Of a stretch of DNA of 22,523 bases, positions 12,727 through 20,450 are shown in pieces. This stretch comes from Collinsella sp. (lineage in GTDB: Bacteria > Actinomycetota > Coriobacteriia > Coriobacteriales > Coriobacteriaceae): contig JAUMOL010000016.1 in assembly GCA_031295385.1 (NCBI GenBank), forward strand, positions 1 through 22,523, read 5' to 3'. Both the position numbers and the translations under genes were made by a program. Under the pieces are notes generated by a model that was not told where the DNA came from, did no database searches, and worked only from the letters and a program-made list of their open reading frames with translations. The first letter of the stretch is position 1, and each line of letters opens with the position of its first letter.

Positions 12727-13424
12727 CGGCAGGCCCCCTCGACGATGTTCACGAAGTTCTTAAGAATGCGCTGACCCAGCGCAGAGGATTTCTCGGGATG
12801 GAACTGGCAACCCCACACGTTACCGTGGCGCACGATGCACGGAAAGCTCCGCGTGTAGTGCGTGCGCGCCAACACATCGGCGGCATCGGCATCGTCGGTC
12901 ACTGCGTAGCTGTGGGTGAAGTACATGTTGGCACCCTCGGCAAAACCGGTAAGCAGTGGATCGGCCGCACCGGCGGGCGTCATGTGCACCTGGTCCCAAC
13001 CCACGTGCGGCACCTTCAGCCGGCTCGACTCCAGGCGCGTGCACGAACCGCGCATAATACCCAGGCCATCGACCCAGGGGCCACCGACCTGCTCGGAGGC
13101 ATCGTCGTCCACGTCCGCACCCTCGTCCGCCGGCACGCCCTCGTCGCCACGCTCAAAAAACAGCTGAAGGCCCAGGCAGATGCCGAGCAGCGGAGTTCCG
13201 GTGGCAACGGCGTCGAGCACCGCGTCCGCCTCGCCGCTGTCGCGCATAAAGGCAATCGCGTCGTAGAACGCACCCACACCCGGGATGACTAGGCCGTCGG
13301 CGTTGCGGATCTGCTCAGGATCGTCCGACGTGCAGGCGGCAGCACCGGCGCGCGCGAGCCCGCGCACGACGCTCGACAAGTTGCCCTTGTGGTAGTCGAC
13401 CACCACGATCTTCGGTTCGCCCAC
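12723..13424 (-). CDS. hisH: Imidazole glycerol phosphate synthase, glutaminase subunit
   Basis: HisH hydrolyses glutamine and channels ammonia to HisF. The class I glutaminase triad is visible: Cys83 in LGICLGLQLFF, and His209/Glu211 in GCQFHPEKSS. The oxyanion strand is PGVGAFYDA. The start is taken as GTG at 13424, preceded by AAGGGAGGG, since the protein then begins MGEPKIVVVDYHKGNLSSV like other HisH proteins. The open frame extends 30 codons further into an inverted repeat and that part is not HisH-like. At 233 residues it is longer than the usual 200 or so, owing to an acidic insert at about 97-117 (VPADEGADVDDDASEQVGG) next to the catalytic strand. It overlaps hisA by 4 nt. Confidence 0.95.
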   Translation of the reverse strand: MGEPKIVVVDYHKGNLSSVVRGLARAGAAACTSDDPEQIRNADGLVIPGVGAFYDAIAFMRDSGEADAVLDAVATGTPLLGICLGLQLFFERGDEGVPADEGADVDDDASEQVGGPWVDGLGIMRGSCTRLESSRLKVPHVGWDQVHMTPAGAADPLLTGFAEGANMYFTHSYAVTDDADAADVLARTHYTRSFPCIVRHGNVWGCQFHPEKSSALGQRILKNFVNIVEGACR

Positions 13425-13448
13425 GCGACCCTCCCTTATCTCATTCAA

Positions 13449-13563
13449 AACCTGCCAAAAAGGGACAGGTTTATTTTGGTCGGTTAAACGTTCACCCACC
13501 GTATGAGACGGCATTTCCGCAGATAAAACCTGCCAAAATAAACCTGTCCCTTTTTGGCAGGTT
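13449..13563. repeat. Perfect 31-bp inverted repeat within the his operon
   Basis: Arms 13449-13479 and 13533-13563 are exact reverse complements, 53 nt apart. Each arm includes AACCTGCCAAAAAGGGACAG or its complement. The right arm can also fold on itself, using AACCTGCCAAAA at 13527-13538 with TTTTTGGCAGGTT at 13551-13563. The 14-mer AAAACCTGCCAAAA is therefore present twice directly (13447 and 13525). The right arm overlaps the last two bases of the hisB stop codon. It is AT-richer than the flanking genes. The best reading is a small inserted repeat element; a role as an mRNA folding switch between hisB and hisH is possible. Confidence 0.9.
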
Positions 13564-14149
13564 ACAGTGAGCCCTTGGTGCTGGGGATGCCCTGCACACG
13601 GGGATCGAGCTCGCAGGCGCGGCGCATCGTGCGGCCCACAGCCTTAAAGGCGGCCTCGATAATGTGATGCGAGTTGCCGCCCGCCAGCTCGCGCACGTGC
13701 AGCGTGAGTTTGGCGTCGCGCGCGAAGGCATAGAAGAACTCGACGGCCAGCTCGGTATCGAAACTGCCCACGCGCTCAGTCGGCACGGGCAGCTCGCAGT
13801 AGGCCTGCCCGCGACCCGAAATGTCCACGGCGGCCATCACGAGCGTCTCGTCCATGGCGATCGCCGCGTCGGCAAAGCGCGTAATGCCCGCCTTGTCGCC
13901 CAGCGCCTGGCAGAACGCCTCGCCCAGCACGATGCCCGTATCCTCGACGGTGTGGTGCGCGTCGACTTCCACGTCGCCCACCGCATGTACCGTCAAATCA
14001 AACAGGCCATGGCGGCCAAAGGCGTTGAGCATGTGGTCGAAAAACGGCACGCCGGTCGAGATATCGCACGTACCGGTTCCATCCAGGTCGAGCTTGACGA
14101 CAATATCGGTCTCCCCCGTCCTACGGGTTGCCTCGGCATAACGGCCCAT
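13562..14149 (-). CDS. hisB: Imidazoleglycerol-phosphate dehydratase
   Basis: HisB dehydrates imidazole glycerol phosphate to imidazole acetol phosphate. The 195-residue, single-function enzyme shows FFDHMLNAFGRHG and DVEVDAHHTVEDTGIVLGEA in its first half, and the repeat SHHIIEAAFKAVGRTMR in the second. The His-rich motifs bind manganese. It lacks the HAD phosphatase domain of the fused enterobacterial HisB, so histidinol-phosphate phosphatase must come from elsewhere, probably the PHP gene at 9411. The ATG at 14149 directly follows the hisC stop (TAGATG), with GGAGGAG upstream. The 137-nt spacer after it carries a 31-bp inverted repeat. Confidence 0.97.
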   Translation of the reverse strand: MGRYAEATRRTGETDIVVKLDLDGTGTCDISTGVPFFDHMLNAFGRHGLFDLTVHAVGDVEVDAHHTVEDTGIVLGEAFCQALGDKAGITRFADAAIAMDETLVMAAVDISGRGQAYCELPVPTERVGSFDTELAVEFFYAFARDAKLTLHVRELAGGNSHHIIEAAFKAVGRTMRRACELDPRVQGIPSTKGSL

Positions 14150-15265
14150 CTACATCTCCTCCTTCACTAGCGCGGCAAACGCAGCCAGCACCTCATCATT
14201 TTCCTGCGGGGTACCCACGGTAATGCGCAGACAGTCCGCAAGCCCCGGCGCATAGCTAAAGTCGCGCACCAAAATCGAATACTCATCGCGCAGACGCTCG
14301 CGCACGCGCGTGGCATGCGGCGTACGCACGAGCACAAAGTTCGCCGCGCTCGGCCATGCCTCCACGGGCAAGCCCTCGGCAGCCATCGCGCGCAGAGCTG
14401 CCAGCTCGCGCTCGCGCTCGGATGCGACCTGCGCCACCACGGGCGCATAGGCATCGCGAGCACGCACGCAGGCAAGTGCTGCCACCTGGCTCAGCACGTT
14501 GACCGAATAGATCTGGCGAATCGCCGCGAACACGTCGATGACCCCCGGCGCGGCAATCACATAACCCAGACGCGCACCGGCAGCGCCAAACGCCTTGGAC
14601 AGCGTGTGCAAAATCACCAGGTTGGGATGCTCGGCGATAAGCCCCTGCGCCGTGGTGGCCGCGCCAAACGAATCGTCGGCATACTCAACGTAGGCCTCGT
14701 CGACCATTACCATGCCAGGGCACGCATCGCACAGCGCCGCGACAAAATCGAGCGGAGCTACATCACCCGTAGGATTGTTGGGCGAGGTCACGATGGCGAG
14801 GTTGCACTCGGGCGCCGCGGCAAGCACGGCTGCCTGGTCGAGCTCAAAGGTCGCCGGATCGCGCCACACGTCGCGCACCTCGGTCTGGCAGAGCGACGCA
14901 AAGAACGCGTACTCGCTAAAGCACGGCGGGCAGTTGAGCAGGGTCCGTCCCGCGCCGCCAAACGCCAGCAGATAGTTATAGAGCAGCTCGTCGCCGCCGT
15001 TGCCCACGCAGATGTTCTCGCGCGTCACGCCATGCCAGGCAGCAAGCTCGTCGCGCAGGTCGTTGGACATGGGATCGGGATAGCGGTTGAGCGGTGTAGC
15101 AGCCAGGGCGGCGTCGACCGCCTCGCGCACGCCGGCCGGCACGGGATAGGTGTTCTCGTTGGCCGAAAGGTTGATGCGCGTGGGCGTAAAGTTGGGATCG
15201 TAGGGCTCAATGCCGGCCAAGTAGGGCTGGACGAGCTCCTTCATGCGCGGCGTGAGTTCGGCCAT
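14150..15265 (-). CDS. hisC: Histidinol-phosphate aminotransferase
   Basis: HisC transfers the amino group from glutamate to imidazole acetol phosphate with pyridoxal phosphate. The 371-residue fold-type I aminotransferase has LSANENTYPVP, the cofactor loop VGNGGDELLYN, TSPNNPTGDV, MVDEAYVEYAD and the Schiff-base lysine Lys224 in LHTLSKAFGAAGARLGY. The start at 15265 gives the family-like N-terminus MAELTPRMKELV and has GAGGAGG upstream; the open frame reaches further into hisD but is not conserved. It starts 1 nt after the hisD stop and abuts hisB. Confidence 0.96.
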   Translation of the reverse strand: MAELTPRMKELVQPYLAGIEPYDPNFTPTRINLSANENTYPVPAGVREAVDAALAATPLNRYPDPMSNDLRDELAAWHGVTRENICVGNGGDELLYNYLLAFGGAGRTLLNCPPCFSEYAFFASLCQTEVRDVWRDPATFELDQAAVLAAAPECNLAIVTSPNNPTGDVAPLDFVAALCDACPGMVMVDEAYVEYADDSFGAATTAQGLIAEHPNLVILHTLSKAFGAAGARLGYVIAAPGVIDVFAAIRQIYSVNVLSQVAALACVRARDAYAPVVAQVASERERELAALRAMAAEGLPVEAWPSAANFVLVRTPHATRVRERLRDEYSILVRDFSYAPGLADCLRITVGTPQENDEVLAAFAALVKEEM

Positions 15266-15266
15266 A

Positions 15267-16703
15267 TTAGGCCTCCTCGACGACCGCGCCAACGGCACCG
15301 CCCGCAGCCGCCGCCAGGTCCACGCCCTCGGCAACCGTCGCCACGGCGTCGCCCGGCCAGGCGACCCTGGTCAGGTCGGCCGCGGCCAGAGACTCGGCGC
15401 TCACGGCATCCTCGCCCTGCTCCAACACGCGGCGACGCAGTGCGGCGGAAAGCGCGTGTGCCCACAGGCCCTCGGCCTCGGCCAAACGCTGCGTAGCGGG
15501 AGCATCGGAGAGCAGGCCCTCGGGCGTATAGCAAATGACACTCGAGCGCTTGACGAACTCCTCCACCGAAAGCGGGTTGGAGAACATGGCCGTGCCGCCG
15601 GTCGGCAGCGTGTGATTGGGGCCGGCAACGTAATCGCCGAGTGGCTCGGAGCTCCAAGCGCCCACAAAGATGGCGCCGGCGTTGCGAATACCGCCAAGCA
15701 GGCCCATCGCATCCTTGCAGTGCAGCTCCAGGTGCTCGGGCGCCACGGTGTTCACCGCCTCGACGGCGGCAGCCATGTCGGCGGCTACCACGATAGCGCC
15801 CTCATTGTCGAGTGAGGCGCGCGTGATCTCGGCACGCGGGGACTGCGCCACCAGAATATCGATACCCGCCTCGACCTCACGCGCAAACTGCTCGTCGCAG
15901 GTCACCAGATAGCAGGCTGCCAGCGGGTCGTGCTCGGCCTGGGCCATCAGGTCGGCCGCGACCACCATGGGCTTGGCCGTGGCGTCGGCCAGCACGCAGA
16001 CCTCGGAGGGACCGGCGACCATATCGATACCCACATCACCCGAGACAATCTGCTTGGCAGCGGCGACAAAGGCGTTACCCGGGCCGGTAATCTTGTCGAC
16101 ACGCGGAATGGTCTCGGTACCGTACGCCAGCGCGGCCACGGCCTGGGCGCCGCCCACCATATAGATCTCGTCCACGCCGCCGAGCTTTGCCGCAGCGAGC
16201 GTGTAGGGGCTGATCAGGCCGTCCTTTTGCGGCGGGGTCACCATGACCACGCGTTTGACGCCGGCCACCTTGGCGGGAATGGCGTTCATAAGCACGGTGG
16301 AAGGGTACTGCGCACGACCGCCCGGCACATAGATGCCGGCCGCAGCAAGCGGGGTCACCTTAACACCGAGCATCGTGCCGTCCGGGCGCGTGGCAAACCA
16401 GCTCTGCTCGACCTCGCGCTGGTGGAACTCGCGAATCTGACGCGCGGCCTTCTCGAGCGCCGCGACAAAAGCGGGATCGAGGCCTTCGAGCGCGGCATCG
16501 ATCTGCTCTTGCGGCAGACGGAAGCTCTGCAGCTCAACGCCGTCAAAGCGCTGGCAATAGTCGCGCACTGCAGCATCGCCGTTGGCACGCACGTTGACCA
16601 CGATATCGCGGGCGGCGTCGACAATGTTATGCGGCAGCACGCCCTTACGGTTGAGCTGGTTGGTAACGAGGCGCTCGCCGGGAGCAAGCTTGATGGTCTT
16701 CAT
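15267..16703 (-). CDS. hisD: Histidinol dehydrogenase
   Basis: HisD oxidises L-histidinol to histidine in two NAD-dependent steps using zinc. Family signatures are plain: AGIYVPGGRAQYPSTVLMNA, VDKITGPGNAFVAAAK, the zinc-region MAQAEHDPLAACY, catalytic VAPEHLELH and GPNHTLPTGGTAMFSNPL. At 478 residues it is longer than the usual 430-440. The extra part is an Ala-rich tail after about residue 430 (AESLAAADLTRV to AVGAVVEEA) that is not part of the known fold. The 105-nt spacer between hisZG and hisD is GC-rich with possible hairpins, then a T-run on the minus strand (CGTTTTTCG), and could weaken transcription into the rest of the operon. Confidence 0.96.
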   Translation of the reverse strand: MKTIKLAPGERLVTNQLNRKGVLPHNIVDAARDIVVNVRANGDAAVRDYCQRFDGVELQSFRLPQEQIDAALEGLDPAFVAALEKAARQIREFHQREVEQSWFATRPDGTMLGVKVTPLAAAGIYVPGGRAQYPSTVLMNAIPAKVAGVKRVVMVTPPQKDGLISPYTLAAAKLGGVDEIYMVGGAQAVAALAYGTETIPRVDKITGPGNAFVAAAKQIVSGDVGIDMVAGPSEVCVLADATAKPMVVAADLMAQAEHDPLAACYLVTCDEQFAREVEAGIDILVAQSPRAEITRASLDNEGAIVVAADMAAAVEAVNTVAPEHLELHCKDAMGLLGGIRNAGAIFVGAWSSEPLGDYVAGPNHTLPTGGTAMFSNPLSVEEFVKRSSVICYTPEGLLSDAPATQRLAEAEGLWAHALSAALRRRVLEQGEDAVSAESLAAADLTRVAWPGDAVATVAEGVDLAAAAGGAVGAVVEEA

Positions 16704-16808
16704 ATCGGTATCCCCTATCGGTCGAGGTTTTGTTCGAAAAACGAGAGACCGGGCGGCGGCGCCAGTCGGCCCGCAGCCCGGACGTTGGGGCGCCCGTGCG
16801 TGCTCGCG

Positions 16809-18524
16809 CTATTGTGCCGAGCCCGCAACGGGCTCAAAATGCTTGTCCTTCACGGCTGCCGCCAAGCGATCTGCCAGATTGCGCACGCGCGGATCCAGAC
16901 GTGCGGCACCCGGATTGACAAAGAAGCGGGCCGTGCAGTCCATAATGCGACCAGTAATAACGAGGTCGTTATCGCGCAGCGTGGCGCCCGTGGCGGTAAT
17001 ATCCACGATGCGATCGGTCATGCCGACGATGGGGCCCAGCTCAATGTTACCGTGCAGCGAGACGATATCGGCGTTCACGCCGCGCTCGGCATACCAGGCG
17101 CTCGCGATGCGCGGATACTTGGTGGCCACGCGAAGCGACCCGCGGCGGGCATAGTTGCGCTCGGCCTGGCCGGCGCGCCACGCAGGCTCCGCCTCGATAA
17201 ACGTGCACAGGCCGTAGCCCAGGTCGACCAGCTGCAGCAGGTTGAGGTCTGCCTCGATAAGCGAGTCCCAACCGCAGATGCCGCAGTCGGCACCGCCGCA
17301 GCCCACAAAGGCGGGCGCGTCGCTGGGACGCACGATGACAAACTCGATATCGCCGACCGCACCCTCACCGGCCTGTGTGTCGCGGCCGCGCACGATGAGG
17401 TGACGACCGGGGTCACGCAGCTCAGAGACATCCAAGCCCGCGGCCTCGAGCACGTCGAGCGTGTCGGCCTTAAGCGAGCCCTTGGGCACGGCAATGCGCA
17501 GCGGACCCTCGGCACCGCGCCCCACGGCGTGATCGCCATCGGAAGCAGCGTCCTCGGCCGAGGTGTGCGCGGCCTCCAGACGCTCGAGCGAAAAGGCGAA
17601 GCCCGCCGCCGGCACCTCGATGCCGTCGCCAAATGCACCGGTAAAGATGGAGTCGTAGCGTCCGCCCGAACCGACCGGATCGGGCAGTCCGCCGGCATAG
17701 GCCTTAAAGACCAGGCCCGTGTAGTAATCGAAAGAGTTCATGATGGAGAAGTCGAAGGACAGCACCTGGGCGTCCTCGGGAGCCAGGCCCTCGACCAGGG
17801 CACGCAGCTCGCGCGTCAGCGGCGCGACGATACCGGCAGCCTCCAGCAGCGCATCCACGCGGTCGAGCACCTCGGCTCCACCGTGCAGACGCGGCAGCTC
17901 GCTAATGGCGACCTTAACGGCCTCGGACTCGGCACTTGCCGCCGCGCGGGCATCGAGGCCCACAAAGTCGTTGGCGTGCACGCAGCGCAGGGCCTCGGCA
18001 GCCATCTCGCGATCTTCGCACGCCGCGAGCAGCTCCTTAAACGGGCGTACGCTACCTGCGATAATGCGCGCATCGGGCAGCGCCAACTTACGCACGCCCT
18101 CGGCCACGAGCGACACAATCTCGACATCGCCCGCGGCATCACCTGCACCGATAAGCTCAAAGCCCAGCTGTGTAAACTGGCGCGAGCCGCCGGCGTTGCG
18201 CTGGCACTCACGAACCACCGGCGCCTCGTAGCGAAGGCGCAGGGGCAGATCGGCCGCACGCATGCGGGTCGAAACCAGGCGCACGATGGGCAACGTATTG
18301 TCGGGACGGACTACCAGCAGACGGCCATCATCGTCAAAGAGCTTAAACGGCGTGTCCGCAATGCGGCCGCCCTCCTCGAGCGAACCCTTGTCCTCGAGCA
18401 GCGGCGTCTCGACCGGCAGGTAATGATGCTCCCTGAAGCAGCCCTTCACCGTCAGCGCAATCTCCTCGCGCGCCTGAGCCTCCTCGGGCAATATGTCCCG
18501 GAATCCCCACGGTGTGGCCGTCAT
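16809..18524 (-). CDS. hisZG: HisZ-HisG fusion: ATP phosphoribosyltransferase regulatory plus catalytic subunit
   Basis: This 571-residue protein joins both subunits of the short-form ATP phosphoribosyltransferase, the first and feedback-controlled step of histidine synthesis. Residues 1-320 are HisZ, a histidyl-tRNA synthetase-like domain with PWGFRDILPEEA, class II motif 2 VRPDNTLPIVRLVSTRM, SFDYYTGLVFKAY, and motif 3-like GSGGRY and AAGFAFSLERL. Residues 321-341 are a polar linker (SAEDAASDGDHAVGRGAEG). Residues 342-571 are HisG-short, with RIAVPKGSLKADTLDVLEAA, VATKYPRIA, GNIELGPIVGMTDRIVDIT and the PRPP loop ATGATLRDNDLV. HisZ and HisG are usually separate genes. There is no stop or frame change between the halves in this sequence. 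It heads the operon; GAGGAGG lies before the ATG. Confidence 0.93.
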   Translation of the reverse strand: MTATPWGFRDILPEEAQAREEIALTVKGCFREHHYLPVETPLLEDKGSLEEGGRIADTPFKLFDDDGRLLVVRPDNTLPIVRLVSTRMRAADLPLRLRYEAPVVRECQRNAGGSRQFTQLGFELIGAGDAAGDVEIVSLVAEGVRKLALPDARIIAGSVRPFKELLAACEDREMAAEALRCVHANDFVGLDARAAASAESEAVKVAISELPRLHGGAEVLDRVDALLEAAGIVAPLTRELRALVEGLAPEDAQVLSFDFSIMNSFDYYTGLVFKAYAGGLPDPVGSGGRYDSIFTGAFGDGIEVPAAGFAFSLERLEAAHTSAEDAASDGDHAVGRGAEGPLRIAVPKGSLKADTLDVLEAAGLDVSELRDPGRHLIVRGRDTQAGEGAVGDIEFVIVRPSDAPAFVGCGGADCGICGWDSLIEADLNLLQLVDLGYGLCTFIEAEPAWRAGQAERNYARRGSLRVATKYPRIASAWYAERGVNADIVSLHGNIELGPIVGMTDRIVDITATGATLRDNDLVITGRIMDCTARFFVNPGAARLDPRVRNLADRLAAAVKDKHFEPVAGSAQ

Positions 18525-18693
18525 CTGGTGAGCCTCCTCATGCTGCGTTTCATATAGAACAGAAGACCGGCATAGCTCCGCCGGTCTTCTGGGTACTTTA
18601 GCATACTAGAGTGCTTGCGGGGAGAATCCGTCGTAGCCGCTCACACCGTATTCATTTGGAAACATAGGGCAGATTGCCGCAACCCAACCCCAC
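18525..18693 (-). promoter_or_regulatory. his operon leader region with a 12-bp hairpin
   Basis: CAGAAGACCGGC (18560-18571) and GCCGGTCTTCTG (18580-18591) form a perfect 12-bp stem with an 8-nt loop. It starts 36 nt before the hisZG start codon on the minus strand. TATGCT at about 18601-18606 could be the -10 box, which would put the hairpin near the 5' end of the mRNA. Only a weak T-rich run follows, so it is not a convincing terminator. No run of histidine codons or T-box sequence is seen. A 10-codon ATG frame (18521-18553) overlaps the hisZG start but has no ribosome binding site. Confidence 0.45.
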
Positions 18694-19530
18694 CTAGGCG
18701 CCAATCGCACGACGATACTCTGCCATTACCTGCGCATCGGCAGCTGCGGGGTCGGCAAAATAGCGCCAGTCATAGGTCTCGGCCGAAACAACTCCGCGAT
18801 AGCCGCGCGCCACCAGCCTATCCAGGTCGGCGCGCATATCGCGGTCGCCGTCACCCCAGGCAAGATGCGTCGTGCCATCTGCCGCAACATCGACAAAATG
18901 CACGTGGGCGACATCATCGCCAAGCAGATCGAAATAATCGTCGATGGTATCCCCCGCCACCGCCATAGCGCCTATATCCAGACACGCCTTAAGTGCCGGA
19001 TGATCAACTGCCTCGATCATGCGCTTCGTGTCGGCCGCCGAGTTCACGATCATCGACTCAACCGGCTGTAGGGCCTCGAGCACCAGTCGCACGCCGCGCT
19101 CTCCCGCATGTTCGGCAATCGCACGCAACATCGAGGCACTTCGACCCCACGCGTCCTCAATCGGCTCGTTCAAAAATGCCCAGCCGCTCGAGACCATGAC
19201 CTGCTCGGCTCCAAGTTCCGCCGCGATATCCACAACGTTCTTAAAGTACGCGAGCGTGCGGGCACGCGCCTCATTCCCGCGCGCCGCGATATTCCACGGC
19301 TTGGGGTTGTTCTGTTCGGGACAAAGCCCCACAATCCGAACCCCATACTGCTGCGACAGCTCCCGCACCTGCTCGAGCGAATCGTATCCATGGCAATCGA
19401 CATACAGATGCATCGCCCCGGTCCAAAGCTCGCAACACGTGTAGCCCGAGGCCGCTGCCGAGGAAAAGAATTCCTCAAGGTCAAAATAACGATGGCTGAT
19501 ATTCATGACGGCAAGCTGCGGATACTCCAT
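18694..19530 (-). CDS. FrlC-like sugar 3-epimerase (xylose isomerase-like TIM barrel)
   Basis: The 278-residue protein belongs to the sugar phosphate isomerase/epimerase (AP endonuclease 2 fold) family. Its layout follows E. coli FrlC, which interconverts fructoselysine and psicoselysine: GYTCCELWTGAMHLY, RIVGLCPEQNNPKPWNI, LVLEALQPVESMIVNSAADT (metal ligand Glu), CLDIGAM, and DDVAHVHFVDV followed by VVSAETYDW. The resemblance is from remembered family sequence, not an alignment. The ATG at 19530 follows AAAGGTGG; the GTG three codons upstream is less likely. It is the last gene of the PTS locus, 83 nt after IID and separated from it by a terminator-like hairpin. This context supports a role on the same imported substrate. 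Confidence 0.75.
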   Translation of the reverse strand: MEYPQLAVMNISHRYFDLEEFFSSAAASGYTCCELWTGAMHLYVDCHGYDSLEQVRELSQQYGVRIVGLCPEQNNPKPWNIAARGNEARARTLAYFKNVVDIAAELGAEQVMVSSGWAFLNEPIEDAWGRSASMLRAIAEHAGERGVRLVLEALQPVESMIVNSAADTKRMIEAVDHPALKACLDIGAMAVAGDTIDDYFDLLGDDVAHVHFVDVAADGTTHLAWGDGDRDMRADLDRLVARGYRGVVSAETYDWRYFADPAAADAQVMAEYRRAIGA

Positions 19531-19547
19531 CTTGTCCACCTTTCGGC

Positions 19548-19581
19548 AAAAGGGCGCCGCAGCACAGTGTGCGCGACGCCC
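19548..19581 (-). terminator. Terminator-like hairpin between IID and the epimerase
   Basis: On the minus strand GGGCGTCG pairs with the distal TGCGGCGCCC part, with one bulge, then GCACA/TGTGC closes on a CTG loop, followed by TTTT. It ends just before the epimerase ribosome binding site. With only four T residues, read-through is plausible, giving reduced epimerase expression. Confidence 0.6.
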
Positions 19582-19613
19582 CCTCTTACATTGTTCTCAT
19601 TATGACGGATACT

Positions 19614-20450
19614 CTACTGGACACCAAGCACTCCAAAGAACGCGCCGGCGATACTCACGAGCAGGATCACGAGCATGATGAGCAGCGGATTCATCTTCTT
19701 CTTGAGCATGAGATAGACGATTCCAAACAGCCCCATCGTGACAAAGCCCGGGAAGATTCCGTTGAGCAGCTCGGCCAGCGTCTGAGCACCATCGCCCGCG
19801 CCGACCATGAGCGGAATGTCCACGGTGACCATCTCCATGGTCATAGCACCGATCACCATGGCGCCCATGATAGAGGCCATCTTGACGATCGTGTCCATAA
19901 TGCCCGATTCCTGGACCTTGCTGATCATGTCCGAGCCAAAGCGATATCCCACAAACGTCAGCAGGTAACGGATGATGTAGTGAGGGACGTTGAACACGAG
20001 CAGGAACAAAATCGGGCCAAGAATAGAGCCCTGCAGCGCCAGCGACGTGCCGACACCCGTTGCCAAAATTCGCAGCGTGCCCCAGTAGAAGGCATCGCCC
20101 ACGCCGGACAGCGGTCCCATCAAAGCAAGCTTGACATTAGAGATCGCGCTCGTGTCAAAGCTATCGTCAGTAGCGTTGACCTCCTCCATTGCAGCGGCGA
20201 TGGACATGGGGAGCGTCGAGATGTACGGCGTGACGTTATAGAGCTCCATATGGCGCTTAAGGGCGGCCTTAAAGTCCGCATCCTGCGGATACAGCTTGCG
20301 AAGAATCGGCATAAGGGCCCACATAAAGCCGATATGGCCCATACGCTCGTAGTTCCACGAATGCTCATAGGGAATCGAGCGCCAGAACAACTTCTTAAGG
20401 TCTGCGCGGGAAATCAGCCCGTCGTAAGAAGACTCAAACTTAAAACTCAT
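19614..20450 (-). CDS. PTS mannose-family IID component
   Basis: IID is one of the two integral membrane parts of mannose-class PTS transporters. The 278-residue protein has the family N-terminus (LKKLFWRSIPYEHSWNYERM), then YISTLPMSIAAAMEE, the conserved LMGPLSGVGDAFYWGTLR, and membrane helices including ILGPILFLLVFNVPHYIIRY and the C-terminal PLLIMLVILLVSIAGAFFG. The ATG at 20450 overlaps the end of the IIC gene by 11 nt, so translation is coupled. The longer open frame into IIC is not conserved. The substrate is set mainly by IIC and IID together and cannot be read directly. Confidence 0.93.
   Translation of the reverse strand: MSFKFESSYDGLISRADLKKLFWRSIPYEHSWNYERMGHIGFMWALMPILRKLYPQDADFKAALKRHMELYNVTPYISTLPMSIAAAMEEVNATDDSFDTSAISNVKLALMGPLSGVGDAFYWGTLRILATGVGTSLALQGSILGPILFLLVFNVPHYIIRYLLTFVGYRFGSDMISKVQESGIMDTIVKMASIMGAMVIGAMTMEMVTVDIPLMVGAGDGAQTLAELLNGIFPGFVTMGLFGIVYLMLKKKMNPLLIMLVILLVSIAGAFFGVLGVQ

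Noticed and set aside
11128..12774. A 548-codon plus-strand frame over hisF and hisA
   Set aside because: It is antisense to two unambiguous his genes and shows only the residue bias expected of a shadow frame.
18521..18553. 10-codon leader peptide overlapping the hisZG start
   Set aside because: It has no histidine codons and no ribosome binding site, so there is no basis for an attenuation leader.
15930..18557. An 875-codon plus-strand frame over hisD and hisZG
   Set aside because: Its length comes from GC-skewed third positions of the genes on the other strand; no domain is recognisable.
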